Shown: in pieces, positions 1 to 9,059 of the stretch
How the letters are laid out: every line of letters starts with the position of its first letter
How positions within the stretch are numbered: the first letter of the stretch is position 1
NCBI RefSeq assembly: GCF_001662075.1
Contig: NZ_LYPL01000003.1
Coordinates: 372,001-436,000, forward strand
From: Rhizobium bangladeshense
Lineage (GTDB): Bacteria; Pseudomonadota; Alphaproteobacteria; Rhizobiales; Rhizobiaceae
Length of the DNA: 64,000 nt
Direction: 5' to 3'
Made by a program: the position numbers and the translations under genes
The notes under the pieces: model-generated
Databases searched by the model: none
The model's input: only the letters and a program-made list of their open reading frames with translations
Told to the model about the DNA's origin: nothing

Positions 1-1167
1 CGCGCGGGCGCGTCTCAAGCAGCCGGCGATCGATTGGCGGCAGGCCGATTTCTCGCGGATGACAAAGCCCGAGGACTGGGAAGGCCTCCTCGAACACCAG
101 CACGCCGTGGTCAATTGCGCCGGCGCGCTGCAGGACGGGCTCTCGGACGATCTTGCGGCGACCCAGGCCGATGCGATGCTGGCGCTCTATGCCGCGGCGA
201 AACGCTTGCGTCCCCTGATCGTCCAGATATCGGCAAGGACGGCGGGTGCGGCAGGCGAACTGCCCTTCCTCGCCACCAAGCGGCGGGCCGACGAAGCGCT
301 GGCGGCAAGCGGCCTGCCTTATCTCATCCTGCGCCCTGCCCTGGTTCTCGGCCGCAACGCCCATGGCGGCTCGTGGCTCGTCCGGGCGCTCGCCGCCTTT
401 CCGCTGGCGCTGCCGCTGGTCCATGCGGAAAGCCCGGTCGAAACGCTTTCTGTAGATGATGTGGCGGACGCCGTGTCGCGGGCGGTCGCAGGCGACCTTC
501 GCGGCGATATCGATCTCGCCGCCAGCGAGGTGCTGACACTCGCCGAACTCGTCCGCCTTCACCGGCAATGGCTGGGCCTGGCGCCTGCCCGCGTCTTTTC
601 GCTTGCTGCCTGGCTTACGCGACCGGTGACCTGGCTTGCCGATATGGCGGCCTGCTCGGCTGGCGTTCGCCCCTGCGCTCGACGGCGATGACAGTGATGT
701 CCGAGGGCATACGAAGCAAGGGAGAAAGCGGCCTCGCCGTGACATCGGCGGCGGCGACGCTCGCGGCCAATCCCTCCGGCGTGCAGGATCTCTGGTTCGC
801 CAGACTCTATCTCCTGAAGCCGCTCGTCATATCGGGCCTGTCGGCCTTCTGGCTGCTCTCCGGCCTGATCCCGCTGCTTTCGATGGAAAGGGCCTCGGCG
901 CACTTCCTGCCCTTCATGCCGGAAGCGGCGGCAACGGCGCTGACGCTTGTGACCTGCCTCATCGATGTGGCGCTCGGCGCCGCCATGCTTGTTCGCCCGC
1001 TCGCCAGACGCGCCCTTCTCGGCATGCTCACCGTCTCATTGGCCTATCTCGCCGGCGGCACCCTTCTCGAACCCACGCTCTGGCTCGATCCGCTCGGCCC
1101 CCTCGTCAAGGTGCTGCCGTCGGTCCTGCTGACCCTGACGGCGCTTGCCACCCTGGATGAACGTTGA
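1..1167 (+). pseudogene. SDR (NAD(P)-binding) - DoxX-like fusion protein, 5' truncated by window and frameshifted
   Basis: The 5' part, open from base 2, reads as an NAD(P)H-binding SDR/epimerase-like domain (for example VVNCAGALQDG and LPYLILRPALVLGRNAHGGS). It ends in a stop at 691. The other frame carries on from about 645 to 1167 as a DoxX-like membrane domain (LYLLKPLVISGLSAFWLLSG and later hydrophobic segments). The two frames join naturally at WLADMA / GLLGWRSPLRS if one G is restored in the run near 643-650. This is therefore one gene with an apparent 1-base deletion, not two genes. SDR-DoxX fusions are known in rhizobia; substrate unknown. The stop overlaps the start of the next gene (1164), so the two are probably co-transcribed. 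It could be a sequencing error or real decay. Confidence 0.75.
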
Positions 1168-1638
1168 TGCTCGAGCAATGGCTGCTGCTTGCCCATGTCA
1201 TCGGCGCGACCGTGCTTTTCGGCACCGGCGCCGGCATCGCTTTCTTCATGGTGATGGCGCACCGCACGCGTGATCCCGCCCTGATCGCCCATGTCGCCGC
1301 AACCGTGGTCATCGCCGATACGATCTTCACGGCCACCGCCGCCATTGTCCAGCCGGTGACCGGCTATCTCCTCGCCCGTTGGCTGAGACCTGTCGGAGGG
1401 CTGGATCGCGCTGTCGCTGCTGCTTTACGTCGTCACCGGCCTGTTCTGGCTGCCGGTCGTTCGGATCCAGATCCGTCTGCGCGATCTCGCCCGCGCTGCC
1501 GCGGCATCGGCGAGCGCCCTGCCGCCCGCCTATTTCAGCCTCTACCGCATCTGGTTCGCCTTCGGCTTTCCGGCCTTCTTCTCCGTCATCGGCATTTTCT
1601 GGCTGATGCTGACGAAACCATCGATCGCATTATTTTAG
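1164..1638 (+). pseudogene. DUF2269 family membrane protein, frameshifted
   Basis: The N-terminal frame starts at 1164 (MMLEQWLLLAHVIGATVLFG) and shows transmembrane segments with the GTGAGIAFFMVMAHRTRDP pattern typical of DUF2269. After LLARWL, around 1383-1390, the protein resumes in the next frame as GWIALSLLLYVVTGLFWLPV and LPPAYFSLYRIWFAFGFPAF, ending at TAG 1636-1638. The lesion looks like one extra base or two missing bases. The start overlaps the upstream SDR-DoxX stop by 4 bases. The 3' end overlaps the convergent LysE gene by 9 bases. Function is unknown; family members are integral membrane proteins often beside SDR-DoxX proteins. Confidence 0.75.
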
Positions 1639-2234
1639 CATCGGCCAGAGGCTCGCCACGAGAAGCACCGCCATGGTGATGTTGAACCATTTCAGCCGCG
1701 CCGGATCGGAAAACCATTCCCTGAGCGCCAAGCCGAAGCCCGCCCATGTCGAAACGCTCGGCACGTTGACCACCGCGAAAGCCAGGCCGACGATCAACAC
1801 GCTGGCAAGATAGAGTTCGGGATTGGTGTAGGTCGCCATCGCCGTAACCGCCATCACCCAGGCTTTCGGGTTGACCCACTGGAAGGCCGCCGCCGAGAAA
1901 AAGGACATCGGCGCAGCGCTGTTCCTGCCTTCGCTCAGCGAACGCGAGGAGGCGATCTTCCAGGCGATCCAGACGAGATAGGCGCCGCCGGCGAACTTCA
2001 GCACCGTATAGACCAGGGCATCGTATGCAGCAGCGCCCCGAGCCCGAGGTCGACGCCGATCAGCAGCGAGAAGAAACCCGCGCCGATGCCGAACATATGC
2101 GGAATCGTCCTGCGGAAGCCGAAATTCACGCCCGAGGCAAAGAGCATCATGTTGTTGGGCCCCGGCGTGATCGACGTCGTGAAGGCAAAGAGAACAAGGG
2201 CGAGAAACGTATCCAGCGGAATGCGACCTCCCAA
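1630..2234 (-). pseudogene. LysE family amino-acid exporter, frameshifted
   Basis: The N-terminal part (LDTFLALVLFAFTTSITPGP NNMM) carries the LysE/RhtB signature ITPGPNN and membrane helices. It runs into a stop at 1998 after GALLHTMPWSIRC. The next frame continues exactly where expected with VLKFAGGAYLVWIAWKIAS and ends at 1630. Restoring one C in the CCC run around 2012-2018 would give MPLVYTVLKFAGG. No ATG precedes the conserved start. The best Shine-Dalgarno (GGGAGG) sits just before an ATT codon at 2220-2222, while the TTG at 2232-2234 has no SD of its own. The family exports amino acids or homoserine lactone-like compounds; the substrate here is unknown. Confidence 0.75.
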
Positions 2235-2363
2235 AGCCGGCTCTTTTCCGCGGCCTGCTTTATTTAGGTCAGCGTAACTGCCCTAAACTCTTGACGCCAT
2301 TACATCATTGTCATGGTGACAGGATTAGGTGAAAGATAAGAACGCTGCGCAATCTCCTGAAAA

Positions 2364-3224
2364 ATGGAAAAAATCATGCAGGACGACCCCATCCCCTCCG
2401 TCAAATTCCCGAACGGCACGGAAGTGCCGGCGCTCGGCCAGGGAACCTGGGCCATGGGCGAGGATGCCGGCCATGCCAGGATCGAAATTGAAAGCCTCAA
2501 GGCGGGCATCGATCTCGGCATGACGCTGATCGACACCGCCGAAATGTATGGCGACGGCGGCGCCGAGGAGATCGTCGGCCAGGCGATCAAAGGACGGCGC
2601 GACGAGCTCTTCCTCGTCAGCAAGGTCTATCCTTGGAATGCCAGTCTGAAAGGCACGGTCGAAGCCTGCGAGCGCAGCCTGGAACGGCTCGGCACCGACC
2701 GGATCGATCTCTATCTCCTGCACTGGCGCGGCAACTATCCCCTTACCGAGACCGTCGCCGCCTTTGAAATGCTGAAAGCGTCAGGCAAGATCGGCGCCTG
2801 GGGCGTCTCCAATTTCGACACCGACGACATGGAGGAGCTGCTCAGGGTTCCCGACGGTGGCAATGTCGCCGCCAACCAGGTGCTCTACAATCTCTCCCGC
2901 CGCGGCATCGAATATGATCTCCTGCCCTGGTGCCAGAGCCGCGCCATTCCCGTCATGGCCTATTCGCCGATCGAGCAGGGACATATTCTGCATCATCCCG
3001 AACTCATCCACATCGCCAAGGCCTATCAGGCAACGCCCGCCCAGCTGGCGCTCGCCTTCCTGCTCGAACGCGACGGCGTCATCGTCATCCCGAAGACGTC
3101 GAATGCCGAGCGCGTGGCTGAGAACCGCGATTGCGTCTCGCTTGAGATCACCGATGAGGACTGGCAGGCGCTGGACGCCGCCTTCCCGCCGCCGGCAAAG
3201 AAAAAGCCGCTGGAGATGCTATGA
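2364..3224 (+). CDS. Aldo/keto reductase
   Basis: An NAD(P)H-dependent oxidoreductase of the AKR family, a single (beta/alpha)8 barrel of about 286 residues. The catalytic tetrad is visible as D57, Y62, K87 and H120 ([21 protein letters not shown]). The cofactor-binding end appears as [14 protein letters not shown]. Two starts are possible: ATG 2364, or ATG 2376 which has GGA a few bases upstream; the latter loses four residues. It reduces carbonyl compounds, but the physiological substrate cannot be read from sequence. It stands alone and is convergent with ilvH across a palindromic repeat. Confidence 0.9.
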   Translation: MEKIMQDDPIPSVKFPNGTEVPALGQGTWAMGEDAGHARIEIESLKAGIDLGMTLIDTAEMYGDGGAEEIVGQAIKGRRDELFLVSKVYPWNASLKGTVEACERSLERLGTDRIDLYLLHWRGNYPLTETVAAFEMLKASGKIGAWGVSNFDTDDMEELLRVPDGGNVAANQVLYNLSRRGIEYDLLPWCQSRAIPVMAYSPIEQGHILHHPELIHIAKAYQATPAQLALAFLLERDGVIVIPKTSNAERVAENRDCVSLEITDEDWQALDAAFPPPAKKKPLEML

Positions 3225-3268
3225 TCTCCAGCGGCCCGAACTGCTGACAAGCCCGCCAACCCCTCTTT

Positions 3269-3357
3269 CGTCATGCTCGGGCTTGTCCCGAGTATCTGCG
3301 CCGCTCGATACGTGGGCAGATCCTCGGGACAAGGCTGGACAAGGCCGAGGATGACGC
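3269..3357. repeat. Imperfect palindromic intergenic repeat (RIME/RPE-like)
   Basis: The left arm (3269-3299, containing gctcgggcttgtcccgag) is the reverse complement of the right arm (3315-3357, containing ctcgggacaag). The right arm has a 10-base internal duplication, ggacaaggct/ggacaaggcc. It lies between the convergent ends of the aldo/keto reductase and ilvH. Such palindromes are common between rhizobial genes and may act as a bidirectional terminator or mRNA-stabilising hairpin. Confidence 0.6.
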
Positions 3358-3380
3358 CGAGGAAGGGATGAAGCTGTACC

Positions 3381-3953
3381 TCACATCCCCTGCGCGCCGC
3401 GGTTCATCGCCGCGATGCCCGTGCGGCAAACTTCGATGAGGCCGAGCGGTTTCATGATCGCAATGAACTGGTCGATCTTCGAGGACTTGCCGGTGATCTC
3501 CAGAATGAAGTGATCAATCGTCGCATCCACCACCTTGGCGTGGAAGGCATCGGCAAGGCGAAGCGTCTCGGCGCGCATCTCGCCCTCGCCGATCACCTTG
3601 ACCAGCGCCACCTCACGCTCGATCGGCCGCTCCTGGCCAAGTTCGCGGGCGCGCACCGTCAGATCGACGACGCGATGAACCGGCACGATGCGATCGAGCT
3701 GCGCCTTGATCTGCTCCAGCACGTGCGGCGTGCCGCGGGTGACGATGGTGATGCGCGAAAGATGCGCCTGGTGCTCGGTCTCCGAAACCGTGAGACTTTC
3801 GATGTTGTAGCCGCGGCCGGAGAACAGGCCTATGACGCGGGCAAGGACGCCCGGCTCGTTATCGACGAGCACCGAAAGCGTGTGGCTCTCGATTGCCGTC
3901 GTTTCCGGCGAGATGAAGTAGGCAGAGCCCGTGGGCTGAAGATGTGCGTTCAT
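3381..3953 (-). CDS. ilvH: Acetolactate synthase small (regulatory) subunit
   Basis: The regulatory subunit of acetohydroxyacid synthase, which activates the catalytic subunit and confers feedback inhibition by branched-chain amino acids. The N-terminal ACT domain is clear at about residues 25-95 (HTLSVLVDNEPGVLARVIGL FSGRGYNIESLTV), followed by the ALS small-subunit C-terminal domain (EREVALVKV, AFHAKVVD). At 190 residues it is slightly longer than the E. coli protein because of a short N-terminal extension. It lies 23 bases after ilvI and is expected to be in the same transcript, under the ilv leader attenuator. Confidence 0.95.
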   Translation of the reverse strand: MNAHLQPTGSAYFISPETTAIESHTLSVLVDNEPGVLARVIGLFSGRGYNIESLTVSETEHQAHLSRITIVTRGTPHVLEQIKAQLDRIVPVHRVVDLTVRARELGQERPIEREVALVKVIGEGEMRAETLRLADAFHAKVVDATIDHFILEITGKSSKIDQFIAIMKPLGLIEVCRTGIAAMNRGAQGM

Positions 3954-3976
3954 GGTCCTGGGTTCCTACCTTATTG

Positions 3977-5767
3977 TTATACGAGCTGACGGCCCTTGGC
4001 ATCGATCGCGTTGGCGACCGCTTCATCCGTGGCTTCGTCGGGCAGCAGCATTTCATTATGGGCCTTGCCAGAGGGGATCATCGGGAAGCAGTTGGCGAGA
4101 TTGGCGACGCGGCAATCGAAGATAACCGGCTTCTTGACCTCGATCATCTCGACGATGGCGTCGTCGAGCTCATCCGGCTTGTCGCAGCGCAGGCCGACCG
4201 CGCCATAGGCTTCCGCCAGCTTGACGAAATCAGGCATCGCCTCGGTATAGGAGTGCGACAGGCGATTGCCGTGCAGCAGCTGCTGCCACTGGCGCACCAT
4301 GCCCATGTACTGGTTGTTCATGATGAAGATCTTGATCGGCGCATCATACTGGATCGCCGTCGACATTTCCTGGATGCACATCTGGATCGAGGCGTCGCCG
4401 GCAATATCGATGACGAGGCTGCCGGGATGGGCGATCTGGACGCCGAGCGCCGCCGGCAGGCCGTAGCCCATCGTGCCGAGGCCACCCGAGGTCATCCACC
4501 GGTTCGGCTGTTCGAAGCCGAAGAACTGCGCCGCCCACATCTGATGCTGGCCGACCTCGGTCGTGATATAGGTGTCGCGGTCCTTGGTATGCGCATAGAG
4601 ACGCTCCAGCGCATACTGCGGCATGATCACGTCGTTGCTCTTGGTATAGGCGAAGGAGTTGCGCGCCCGCCAGCGGGCGATATCGCTCCACCAATCGGCG
4701 AGACGATTCTTCTCCGGCTTCTTCGACAGAGCCCGCCACAGGCGGACCATGTCTTCCAGCACATGGCCGACATCGCCGCGGATGCCGATATCGACGCGGA
4801 CGTTCTTGTTGATCGAGGACGGATCGATATCGATATGGATCTTCTTCGAGTTCGGCGAGAAGGCGTTGAGACGGCCGGTGATGCGGTCGTCGAAGCGGGC
4901 GCCGATGCAGACCATGACGTCGCAGTCATGCATCGCCATGTTGGCCTCGTAGGAGCCATGCATGCCGAGCATCTTCAGCCAGTTCTTGCCCGAAGCCGGA
5001 TAGGCGCCGAGGCCCATCAGCGTCGAGGTGATCGGGAAATCGGTGAGCTCGACCAGTTCGCGCAGCAGCTTGGAGGCCTCAGGGCCGGAATTGATGACAC
5101 CGCCGCCGGAATAGATGATCGGCCGGCGCGCATTCGCCATCAACTCGATTGCGGCATGGATCTGGTTGAGGTCGCCCTGGATCTTCGGCTGATAGCTCTT
5201 CTGGATCGGGTAATCGGCGGGCGGCGTATAGGTGCCGGTCGCAAACTGCACATCCTTCGGAATATCGACGACGACGGGGCCTGGACGGCCGGACTGGGCG
5301 ATGCGGAAGGCCTCATGAATGATAGCGGCGAGCTCGTTGACGTCCTTGACCAGCCAGTTGTGCTTCGTGCAGGGCCGGGTAATGCCGACCGTGTCGCATT
5401 CCTGGAAGGCGTCGGAGCCGATCAGCGGGGTCGGAACTTGACCGGTCAGGCAGACGAGCGGGATCGAATCCATCAACGCGTCCTGCAGCGGAGTGACCGC
5501 ATTGGTGGCGCCAGGGCCTGAGGTGACGAGCATGACGCCGACCTTGCCGGTGGAGCGGGCGTAGCCTTCGGCCGCATGACCGGCCCCCTGCTCGTGGCGG
5601 ACGAGGATGTGCTTGATCTCCTCTTGCTGGAAGATCTCGTCGTAGATCGGCAGGACTGCGCCGCCGGGATAGCCGAAGATATGTTCGACGCCGTTTTCCT
5701 TCAGCGCTCTGAGAACGATCTCCGCTCCCGTCATCCGATTGCCTGCCGCCTGATTGTCCGTGCTCAT
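3977..5767 (-). CDS. ilvI: Acetolactate synthase large (catalytic) subunit
   Basis: A thiamine-diphosphate enzyme that condenses two pyruvates, or pyruvate with 2-oxobutyrate, as the first common step of valine, leucine and isoleucine synthesis. The TPP N-terminal domain includes GVEHIFGYPGGAVLPIYDEI, and the cofactor glutamate lies in RHEQGAGHAAEGYAR. The C-terminal TPP domain has GDASIQMCIQE and the metal-binding NNQYMGMVRQW. Start chosen at ATG 5767 (MSTDNQAAG), giving 596 residues; an in-frame upstream extension to 5827 would run into the attenuator terminator and is unlikely. It forms an operon with ilvH. Confidence 0.95.
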   Translation of the reverse strand: MSTDNQAAGNRMTGAEIVLRALKENGVEHIFGYPGGAVLPIYDEIFQQEEIKHILVRHEQGAGHAAEGYARSTGKVGVMLVTSGPGATNAVTPLQDALMDSIPLVCLTGQVPTPLIGSDAFQECDTVGITRPCTKHNWLVKDVNELAAIIHEAFRIAQSGRPGPVVVDIPKDVQFATGTYTPPADYPIQKSYQPKIQGDLNQIHAAIELMANARRPIIYSGGGVINSGPEASKLLRELVELTDFPITSTLMGLGAYPASGKNWLKMLGMHGSYEANMAMHDCDVMVCIGARFDDRITGRLNAFSPNSKKIHIDIDPSSINKNVRVDIGIRGDVGHVLEDMVRLWRALSKKPEKNRLADWWSDIARWRARNSFAYTKSNDVIMPQYALERLYAHTKDRDTYITTEVGQHQMWAAQFFGFEQPNRWMTSGGLGTMGYGLPAALGVQIAHPGSLVIDIAGDASIQMCIQEMSTAIQYDAPIKIFIMNNQYMGMVRQWQQLLHGNRLSHSYTEAMPDFVKLAEAYGAVGLRCDKPDELDDAIVEMIEVKKPVIFDCRVANLANCFPMIPSGKAHNEMLLPDEATDEAVANAIDAKGRQLV

Positions 5768-5826
5768 CTGTCTGTTCCGTTTGATGCTGGGATTGCGTTT
5801 GTGGCCGGAAGCCCGAATTTCGGGCA

Positions 5827-5850
5827 TAAAAAAAGGCCCCGGAGGAGCCT
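5827..5850 (-). terminator. ilv attenuator terminator
   Basis: On the minus strand the RNA reads AGGCTCC-TCC-GGGGCCT followed by a run of seven T. It lies between the leader peptide gene and ilvI, about 60 bases before the ilvI start, as expected for transcription attenuation. An alternative pairing of CCGGCGGTAGCC (plus-strand 5869-5880) with GGCTCCTCCGG (5839-5849) would block it and can serve as the antiterminator. A 9-bp stem, 5859-5867 with 5898-5906, would be the competing pause hairpin. Confidence 0.85.
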
Positions 5851-5884
5851 GTCATCTAGCGCATGGGTGGCTACCGCCGGATGG

Positions 5885-5941
5885 TTACACCATCCTGCCC
5901 ATGCGCTTTCCCACCACGATAAGAGCCGTTGCGATTTTCAT
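5885..5941 (-). CDS. ilv operon leader peptide (18 aa)
   Basis: The short ORF reads MKIATALIVVGKRMGRMV followed by TAA. It has consecutive Leu, Ile, Val, Val codons, the classic composition of an ilv attenuation leader. It lies directly upstream of mutually exclusive hairpins and a terminator before ilvI. Ribosome stalling at these codons when branched-chain aminoacyl-tRNAs are scarce should favour the antiterminator. There is no room for a Shine-Dalgarno: the -10 element ends only 9 bases before the ATG, so translation is probably leaderless or nearly so, as reported for the trp leader of Sinorhizobium meliloti. Confidence 0.8.
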   Translation of the reverse strand: MKIATALIVVGKRMGRMV

Positions 5942-5949
5942 GGTCGGAA

Positions 5950-5978
5950 GTGATAGACAGAAAATTTCGCAGCGTCAA
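5950..5978 (-). promoter_or_regulatory. Promoter of the ilv leader-ilvI-ilvH operon
   Basis: On the minus strand a -35 TTGACG (5973-5978) is followed after 17 bases by TATCAC (5950-5955). The expected start of transcription is about 5942-5944, at or within a few bases of the leader-peptide ATG at 5941. Confidence 0.65.
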
Positions 5979-6088
5979 CGCATGCCGCAATAAAAAACTG
6001 CCCCGTGCCTGCGCCGCTGAAATCGACAGGATGAAGGATTTATTAAAGGATCGACGTTATCCTTTAACGCTACTGTAGGAGTAGCCCG

Positions 6089-8128
6089 TTGCTCAACAAC
6101 GACTTGCGCATGTCTGGCAAGGCAGGCGAGCATGATCGCCGCGATGGCCTCGCGCCGGGAAATCGCTTTCTCGGCCGCGTCGTTGCATGCAGCGGCGCGC
6201 GGGCGACGATTGCCGCCGTCGCCGTTGAGGGCAACACCGATCTCACCGAACTCTGGTCCGTCGGCCGGCTGATCTCGATCAGCGTCGGCCGCAACCGCGT
6301 CGTCGCACTCGTCTATCAGATGAATACCGGCAGCCATGCCTGGGGCGAAGGCGAGGACAATGATTTCAAAATCGAGACCGAGCTGCTCGGCGAAGTCCGC
6401 GTCGACGAGGACGGCCGCGAGGAATTCTCGACCGGCATCTCGCGTTATCCCTATCTCGGCGCCATCGCACACCGCATCCGCGCCGCCGACCTGATGCGCA
6501 TCTACGATGCCGGAACGGGCACGACCGCCGTCATCGGCAAGCTGACCCAGGACGAAAGCATCGATGCGGCGATCCACATTCCCTCGATGCTCTCCAAGCA
6601 TTTCGCCGTCGTCGGCTCGACCGGCGTCGGCAAATCGACGGCCGTATCGCTACTGCTGCATAAGGCGATCGTGGCAGATCCGAAGCTGCGGGTGCTGATC
6701 CTCGATCCGCACAATGAATTCGCCGCTGCCTTTCCCAAGCACGCCGTCACCATCGATACCGATACGCTCGACTTGCCATTCTGGCTGATGCGGTTGGAGG
6801 AATTCGCCGAAGTCGTCTTTCGCGGCCGCCCGCCGGTGCCAGAAGAGCTCGACATGCTGCGTGACATCATGCCGGAGGCCAAGCGCGCCTTCCGCGGCAG
6901 CGACAACTCGCTGGTGCGCCGCACGACGGAAAAAAGCTCGATCACCGCCGACACACCGGTTCCCTACCGCATGGCCGATCTGCTGGCCCTGATCGACGAG
7001 CGCATCGGCCGCCTCGAGGGCCGAGCGGAAAAACCCGTCCTGCGGTCGCTGAAGATGCGCCTGATCGCCGCAATCAACGATCCGCGCTATCACTTCATGT
7101 TTTCCAACAACACGATCAGCGACACGATCACCGACACCATCGCGCAGATATTCCGCATTCCCGGAGACAGCAGGCCGATCTGTACCTTCCAGCTTGCCGG
7201 CATTCCTTCCGAGGTGGTCAATTCGGTCGCCTCCGTGCTTTGCCGCATGGCCTTCGAGGTGGCGTTGTGGAGCGACGGCGCCATCCACATGCTCGTCGTC
7301 TGCGAGGAAGCCCACCGCTACATCCCCTCCGACCCGAGCCTCGGCTTCGTGCCGACGCGCCAGGCAATCGCCCGCATTGCCAAAGAAGGCCGAAAATATG
7401 GCGTCTCGCTTGGGATCATTACCCAGCGGCCGGGCGAGCTTGATCAAACGATCCTGTCGCAGTGCTCGACGCTGTTTGCCATGCGCCTGGCCAACGACCG
7501 CGACCAGGAAATCATCCGCTCGGCCATCCCGAATTCATCGATCTCGACGACGAGCTTCATCTCCTCGATCGGCAATGGCGAGGCAATCGCCTTCGGCGAG
7601 GCGATCAGCGTGCCGATGCGCATGCGCTTTTCCCGCGTCGAAGAAAATCTGCTGCCGAAGGCTGCCAGCGCCAACAGCAAGCATAGCGAGGAAGATCCGG
7701 ATACGGTCGATCTGCGCAAGATCGTCACCCGCATGCGGGCGGTGACGGTCGGGCCCGATATTTCGAATTTCCAGCAGAGCTTCGGCGCATCGGCGGCAGG
7801 TTCCGACGAGGCGGATGACGTCGACGAGGCTCTCGAGGCCAAGCCCTACGCACCGCCTCCACCGGCCTCGCCGCCGCCGGTATCGGCGCCCCTCGAATCC
7901 TACCGGCGCGAACTGCTGCCGCAGACGCCGGGGCTGGACCCGGCCGCACCTCCACCCGTCGATCCGCGGCTCGATGCGCTGCGCCGCGAGATGCGCCGCG
8001 AGGAACCGATCTTTCCGCGACCTGCGCCGCCGACCGACCAGCCGGCCATCACCCGCCGGGAACCCGGCTCGTCGCTGCGCGAAAGCATTCTGAAAAAGCC
8101 GTTGAGCAGCCTTTACAACAAGGACTGA
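6089..8128 (+). CDS. HerA-like ATPase (DUF87 domain)
   Basis: A FtsK/HerA-type hexameric ATPase of 679 residues. An N-terminal barrel-like region (about 20-140) is followed by Walker A GSTGVGKST at about 176-184, Walker B MLVVCEEAHR at about 402-410, and a late conserved arginine/sensor region (GIITQRPGELDQTILSQCST). The last ~130 residues are proline-rich and look disordered. The start is set at TTG 6089 because AGGAG lies 7 bases upstream; ATG 6110 is the alternative. Archaeal HerA works with the NurA nuclease in DNA end resection, but no nurA is visible nearby, so the role here is unproven. It is divergent from the ilv operon. Confidence 0.85.
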   Translation: MLNNDLRMSGKAGEHDRRDGLAPGNRFLGRVVACSGARATIAAVAVEGNTDLTELWSVGRLISISVGRNRVVALVYQMNTGSHAWGEGEDNDFKIETELLGEVRVDEDGREEFSTGISRYPYLGAIAHRIRAADLMRIYDAGTGTTAVIGKLTQDESIDAAIHIPSMLSKHFAVVGSTGVGKSTAVSLLLHKAIVADPKLRVLILDPHNEFAAAFPKHAVTIDTDTLDLPFWLMRLEEFAEVVFRGRPPVPEELDMLRDIMPEAKRAFRGSDNSLVRRTTEKSSITADTPVPYRMADLLALIDERIGRLEGRAEKPVLRSLKMRLIAAINDPRYHFMFSNNTISDTITDTIAQIFRIPGDSRPICTFQLAGIPSEVVNSVASVLCRMAFEVALWSDGAIHMLVVCEEAHRYIPSDPSLGFVPTRQAIARIAKEGRKYGVSLGIITQRPGELDQTILSQCSTLFAMRLANDRDQEIIRSAIPNSSISTTSFISSIGNGEAIAFGEAISVPMRMRFSRVEENLLPKAASANSKHSEEDPDTVDLRKIVTRMRAVTVGPDISNFQQSFGASAAGSDEADDVDEALEAKPYAPPPPASPPPVSAPLESYRRELLPQTPGLDPAAPPPVDPRLDALRREMRREEPIFPRPAPPTDQPAITRREPGSSLRESILKKPLSSLYNKD

Positions 8129-9039
8129 GTCTTCCGCCCACCCTCCAGAGCGATCAGCGGCTCGATGACATCGAGCACACGCTGGCGGTCCGCTGATTTC
8201 AGCGGCAAAAGCGGTCGCGGAAGCTCCGCCCGGGCGAGTGAGAAATGCTCGAGCAGCATATAGACCACGCGGATGCTTCCGAATGCCTTGAAGGTTTGCC
8301 ATAGCGGCTCGAAGAACTTATCGAGCCGGCGTGCCTCATCGACGTCGCCGGCCATGGCGGCCTTGGTCAGGCCGAGAGCCGTGCGCGGCAGCAAACCGCC
8401 GATGACGCTGTACCAGGCGTCTGCGCCGTAAAGCAGCGCATCGGCCGCGCCCCAATCGCCACTGTAGCCGACCGCAAGATCGGTCTTCTCCCGCAAGGCC
8501 GCAAGTTCCCCTGACAAATCGCCGTCAAAAGGCAGCGGCATCTTGACGGCCCTGATCGTTTCGATATCGGAGAGGCGCTGGAGAAGCTCCCGGCTGAAGG
8601 TGAAATGGGTCGTGCCCGGATTGTTGTAGATGCAGACCGGCAGCTTCGTTGCCTGCGCGACCGCCAGGAAATGCTCATAGGCTTCTTCCTGCGTCAGCGG
8701 CGTATAGGAGACCGGCGCCAGCAGAAGAGCATCCGCACCGGCCGCCTCGGCATCCCTGGCAAGATCCACGGCGTGGTCCGTTCTGAGAGCCCCGGCCCCG
8801 ACGACGAGAGGAATACGGCCGGCGACGCATTCGGCCGCGGCCTTGACGGCGCGCAACCGCTCCTCGCGCGTGAGGTAAGCATAGATCCCGGTGCTGCCGA
8901 GAAGCCCGATAGAGGCGACGCCCGCGTCGCACAAGCGTTCCAGAAGGCGGCCGAGGGCTTCGGTGTCGACGCGGCCGTCGATATTCGCGGGCGTTGCCGG
9001 AAAGGCGGAAAGGCCGTGAAAGGGAGAAGCCGAAGACAT
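8113..9039 (-). CDS. Dihydrodipicolinate synthase/N-acetylneuraminate lyase family aldolase
   Basis: A class I (Schiff-base) aldolase of the DapA superfamily, 308 residues. The catalytic lysine is K166 (TIRAVKMPLP) and the conserved tyrosine Y138 (PVCIYNNPGTT). The pyruvate-carboxylate loop is GSTGIY rather than the GTTGE of true DapA, so this is probably a paralogue acting on another 2-oxo acid rather than the lysine enzyme. Start at ATG 9039 with AGGATC upstream. The 3' end overlaps the HerA gene by 16 bases, tail to tail. It lies 20 bases after a LysE exporter and is probably co-transcribed with it, divergent from a MocR regulator. Confidence 0.85.
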   Translation of the reverse strand: MSSASPFHGLSAFPATPANIDGRVDTEALGRLLERLCDAGVASIGLLGSTGIYAYLTREERLRAVKAAAECVAGRIPLVVGAGALRTDHAVDLARDAEAAGADALLLAPVSYTPLTQEEAYEHFLAVAQATKLPVCIYNNPGTTHFTFSRELLQRLSDIETIRAVKMPLPFDGDLSGELAALREKTDLAVGYSGDWGAADALLYGADAWYSVIGGLLPRTALGLTKAAMAGDVDEARRLDKFFEPLWQTFKAFGSIRVVYMLLEHFSLARAELPRPLLPLKSADRQRVLDVIEPLIALEGGRKTQSLL

Positions 9040-9059
9040 GATTTGATCCTGCAAAAGCG

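Noticed and set aside
3944..5521. 525-codon open frame on the plus strand opposite ilvI
   Set aside because: It is an antisense shadow of ilvI caused by codon bias; the product is low-complexity (Asp/Arg/His-rich) with no domain and no ribosome site.
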